The position numbers and the translations under genes are program-made. Of a stretch of 12,494 bases of DNA, positions 12,383-12,494 are shown piece by piece (within the stretch, counting starts at the first letter, position 1; each line of letters opens with the position of its first letter). The DNA is from an uncultured bacterium (GTDB taxonomy: Bacteria; Bacillota; Clostridia; Oscillospirales; Acutalibacteraceae), in contig CAJMOI010000048.1 in the NCBI GenBank assembly GCA_905215105.1, forward strand, positions 1-12,494. The letters are read 5' to 3'. The notes beneath the pieces are model-generated. The model saw only the letters and a program-made list of their open reading frames with translations. It was not told where the DNA came from and did not search any database.

Positions 12383-12494
12383 TCAAAGTGTCTGGCCGGA
12401 TTTCCGGCGCTGTGCCCCTTCCCGGGCACATTCCACAATCTCCTCTTCCGAAAGCCCGCAGTCCGCCGCGTTCTGAGCCGCTGTCCTCAGGGCT
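12383..12494 (-). CDS. Probable GntR-family regulator, C-terminal 36 residues (partial)
   Basis: An open frame enters from the right edge and ends with TGA at 12383-12385. The visible residues ALRTAAQNAADCGLSEEEIV and the following ECAREGAQRR resemble the C-terminal helix of YtrA-type GntR repressors, which often precede ABC operons of this kind and control them. The spacing to the ATPase start is 16 nt. The call relies heavily on context because the DNA-binding domain is outside the window. Confidence 0.5.
   Translation of the reverse strand, partial: ALRTAAQNAADCGLSEEEIVECAREGAQRRKSGQTL

Noticed and set aside
12367..12438. 24-codon N-terminal extension of the ABC ATPase
   Set aside because: ABC ATPases of this type begin directly at MIQIQQL-like sequences. 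The AAGGGG site fits ATG 12366, and the extension overlaps the upstream regulator's coding sequence.

Overview
The window looks like a chromosomal segment of a fairly GC-rich, low-GC-phylum gut Firmicute, probably in the Oscillospiraceae/Ruminococcaceae. The signs are strong AGGAGG-type ribosome binding sites, Firmicutes-style lipoproteins, an RlmD/RlmCD-type rRNA methylase with an iron-sulfur cysteine set, and a GntR/ABC/permease operon of a kind common in Clostridia. The genus is not determined.

Left block (1-3301): the C-terminal end of a D-2-hydroxyacid dehydrogenase (+) meets uxaC, uronate isomerase (-), at a shared bidirectional terminator. A divergent intergenic region separates uxaC from rlmD (+), which ends in a clear intrinsic terminator.

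AT-rich island (3302 to about 4840): composition drops sharply. The only convincing gene is a GNAT acetyltransferase (-). Around it are several strong hairpins, a 19-nt palindrome, an open fragment with paired cysteines that ends in an integrase-tail-like sequence, and two short motifs that each occur once near both edges in the same orientation (13/13 and 16/19 identical). This looks like the remnant of a mobile element.

Middle block (4841-6760): a possible 47-residue protein and a 5' lipoprotein gene fragment (+) run head-on into a Doc toxin-antitoxin pair (-). That pair lies directly downstream of an AraC-family regulator gene that has a near-consensus promoter.

Repeat-rich block (6758-8430): a 167-bp MITE-like element with terminal inverted repeats flanked by TA supplies the stop codon of a FliB-like (flagellin lysine-N-methylase family) gene. 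Upstream of that gene lie a long hairpin, a tandem array of 72-bp units that each encode a terminator-like hairpin on the + strand, and three more perfect hairpins.

Right block (8428-12494), all on the minus strand: the end of a probable GntR regulator, an ABC ATPase, a large ABC-2-like permease with a long C-terminal non-membrane domain, and a small lipoprotein, with start/stop overlaps indicating one operon. A YhhN/lysoplasmalogenase-family membrane protein follows.

I found no tRNA, rRNA or CRISPR array. The parts that most deserve a second look are the island with its paired edge motifs, the 72-bp terminator array, and the MITE that re-terminates the FliB-like gene.
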